A DNA stretch of 64,000 bases, from NCBI RefSeq assembly GCF_037038585.1, contig NC_092520.1, positions 194,811,604 to 194,875,603 of the forward strand, written 5' to 3'. The stretch is from Patagioenas fasciata. Its lineage: Eukaryota > Chordata > Aves > Columbiformes > Columbidae. Numbering within the stretch: the stretch's first letter is position 1; the number at the start of each line of letters is the position of its first letter. Of this stretch, positions 61,769 to 64,000 are shown one piece after another. Position numbers and translations under genes: made by a program. The notes under the pieces were generated by a model. That model was given only the letters and a program-made list of their open reading frames with translations. It searched no databases and was not told the DNA's origin.

Positions 61769-64000
61769 ATATTTAAAGCTTAGTTAGGAATAATGTTCAA
61801 AAATTTGTTATTTATGATGCTGAAATAGTCAGTGTATCAATCCATAAAATAAGTACATGTTTTACCCACCCTACTATTTCAATTTTGTAATTCAGTGTTA
61901 TAGTTAGACTTCAATTAGTTTACAGATTGCAATTACCACAATCTATTTACTTTTTAAGCTTTTCTTGGTTTAGTTTTCATCCTTCAATACCAGTAAAATT
62001 TCAGAAAGTTTGGTGACATGCTGCAGTACATTGTTTGTGTCCTTAGCATGATAGCAGAATGAAAACAAGCACCACGTCAGACAGCAAAAATCATTAGATG
62101 GAATTAAAGAAGTTGAGTGTAATAGGTATCATTTTATTTTAAATTGGAAAATGAGCTACTCTTGACCGTAATTTATTTTTGAACTTTTCAGTTATATTTT
62201 TAAAGAATTGTTCTTTAAATATTTTCTGTGATATATAATGAAGAAATTATCAACAATTTTTAAATAGATATTGCATTGATGTCAGTGGGACAGTTCCTGT
62301 GAGTTAAACTTCCTAAAGTTAGGACCAGATGTGAAAAGTTTATTTGAGGTTTTTTAAGTGTATGTACAGCTTGATATTCATTGGAGTTTGCTAAAATTAG
62401 GTGTTAGATAATGCAAGGAAGTGAAACAAGACAACATTTTTCTTCTTGCCTCTTCCCACTTCTTGCTGACTTCAGAATTGGTCCCATGTTCTACATGGTT
62501 CATGGAAACTGTTTTTCTTTGAATTTAGAATGGCAGTCCAGTAATATTAGTATTTTTGTGACACATTTCTAAAATGTCTTCCACAACACATTTATGTTTT
62601 ATTGTTTCATCTATTTCTATGTGGCACTTCAAAAGGTACACTGGGTACCTATTTGTTACAGACATTGTCTTATGTGAAAAAGAAATAGGTATTTTATTCA
62701 GGAAAACAGACTAAGTTGCAATTCTTTGGATTAGTGTTGAACTGTAGCATTTTATTTTTGCATTTAGTAATTAACCATTTTCTAAAAGGGAGGAAAAAGA
62801 TGGGATTTCTCGGTTGATCTCAAGTGTAATCTTATCCTAACAAACATCCCAGAGATGTTAGAGAACCATATTTTCATATACAGGCTAAATAAATACTTCG
62901 AGGTTATCTTTCACTAACATATGTAGTTTGCTCTTATCATCTGTCTACTGGGAAAACTGGAATATTTAAAAACTGACGTGTCATATAAGGAAGGTATAAA
63001 ACAGATATGCTTTCCATAGATGAGTTCTACTACTTGCCAGTCACAGGTAGTGATACCTTCAGCTTTGAAAATTTAGTAATTTGTACAGAACACATGAAGA
63101 GGAGTTGCAAGGTTGTTCAGTTTACTGGAAACACATAGTTAGCATTTTTTTAAGTATGAAGAAAGTCCATGGCCTGGGAACTATTTTCTGAGACAGTTAA
63201 GATTGTAATAATATTTCTCTATTTTTCACTTTTAAAACTAGATTCAACCTTCACTAAAATCACAGGAAAAAAGTTTTACTGGTTTCCTTGAAATCTTGAA
63301 TGACCTTTTACTTCTTTGTCTAATACTGAAATGTTCCAGTATTCTCTAATTCTTCTAAACCATAACTTCAGGGAATCTTTATTTAAGCCATTAAGTACTT
63401 TCCAGAAGATTCTTCTTTTTTTTTGAGATAGTAGTAGAACTAAAACCTTGAAAAATATATTTATAAATATGATACAGAAAATATGTGTTTTTCTTAGTCA
63501 AGTTTTAAAAGCATTCAATAAAGAAAAGGCATGAAATAAATGCACAAATTATATATGTAGTATGTCCAAATGGTAGATTTTATAATGACATTATAATTCA
63601 CTTGCTGTAATTCTGAGATGATAACAAAGTAATAGAATGAGATATCAGCTTTACAATTTAAGTAACAAATGCTTATCATTAAAGGCTTTTTGGGGTTAAA
63701 AATTTTAAGGCTTAGTAAGTATATATACATATGTGTGTGTGGATGCAAAATGTTCCCACTGTACACACACATATATATGTTGAAATAGTTAAACAAATAA
63801 CTAGAACTAATAAGATTAAGATCCTGAAGAATGGAGTATACAGGCAAAAGATTCCCAGATTAGTTTCGCCAGACACACAGAGGTTATTAAAAGAAGCTGC
63901 CTATAAGCTTAGAAGCCTGAGCATCTGACAGGCAGAACAGGAAAAACAGCATGAGACATGAGATTGCTGGGCTCTAAGTCACATTTAAACACCCAATAAA
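61769..64000. other. Unassigned AT-rich DNA
   Basis: No gene or transposon recognised. An inverted TA/TG repeat lies at about 63720-63781. The minus-strand 110-codon frame at 63515-63847 is Tyr/Ile/Phe-rich, AT-driven and motif-free. Confidence 0.6.
63720..63781. repeat. Imperfect inverted TA/TG-CA repeat
   Basis: TATATATACATATGTGTGTG at the left faces GTACACACACATATATATG at the right across about 22 bases, giving a possible hairpin or cruciform of alternating purine-pyrimidine DNA. Confidence 0.65.

Noticed and set aside
63515..63847. 110-codon frame on the minus strand
   Set aside because: Tyr/Ile/Asn/Phe-rich output of AT-rich DNA, overlapping a TA/TG repeat.

Overview
This window looks like a piece of a bird (probably neoavian) nuclear genome with no recognisable protein-coding gene. 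The case rests on the repeats. There are CR1 LINE fragments in both orientations, some with the avian CR1 3' tail (ATTCTATG-type octamers). There is an avian endogenous retrovirus with a lysine-tRNA-like primer binding site, a clean solo LTR of a second family, and a short hAT-type element. The rest is AT-rich DNA with long polypurine/polypyrimidine microsatellites and T/G-rich tracts. Nothing looks bacterial, phage or plasmid: there are no operons, no ribosome binding sites and no dense reading frames. It is most likely intergenic or deep intronic.

Layout. 0.7-2.1 kb: minus-strand ERV 5' part (leader, primer site, LTR). 2.2-17.2 kb: mostly unassigned, with T/G tracts, an unidentified open frame (2848-3060) and a conserved-looking block (8640-8970). 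17.2-18.3 kb: minus-strand CR1 ORF2 remnant whose reverse-transcriptase core is deleted. 20.4-20.5 kb: 138-bp hAT-type MITE. 23.1-23.6 and 29.6-29.9 kb: long purine tracts. 24.8-25.3 kb: CR1 3' region. 27.6-27.9 kb: a duplicated palindromic 28-mer and a C-rich quadruplex-prone tract. 32.2-32.6 kb: CR1. 33.9-34.0 kb: 49-bp tandem duplication. 35.9-36.8 kb: enhancer-like block, then an ancient L2-like LINE. 39.7-40.3 kb: 641-bp pyrimidine tract with a 108-bp duplication. 41.5-42.1 kb: solo LTR with perfect 5-bp target duplication. 42.2-44.6 kb: three decayed CR1 pieces. 45.8-45.9 kb: (GGAA)n. 48.7-49.0 and 51.9-52.6 kb: two enhancer-like blocks, the second opening with a small CpG-rich patch. 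54.7-55.3 kb: CR1. 55.3-64 kb: unassigned AT-rich DNA with a few short repeats.

No genes can be shown to work together here. If the window has a function, it most likely lies in the four blocks that look like conserved noncoding enhancers; these were picked by eye and conservation could not be tested. The longest open frames are shadows of microsatellites or CR1. I did not find a novel biological system. The best leads are the 51.9-52.6 kb block and two short unlisted coding-like frames (2848-3060 and 61424-61609).
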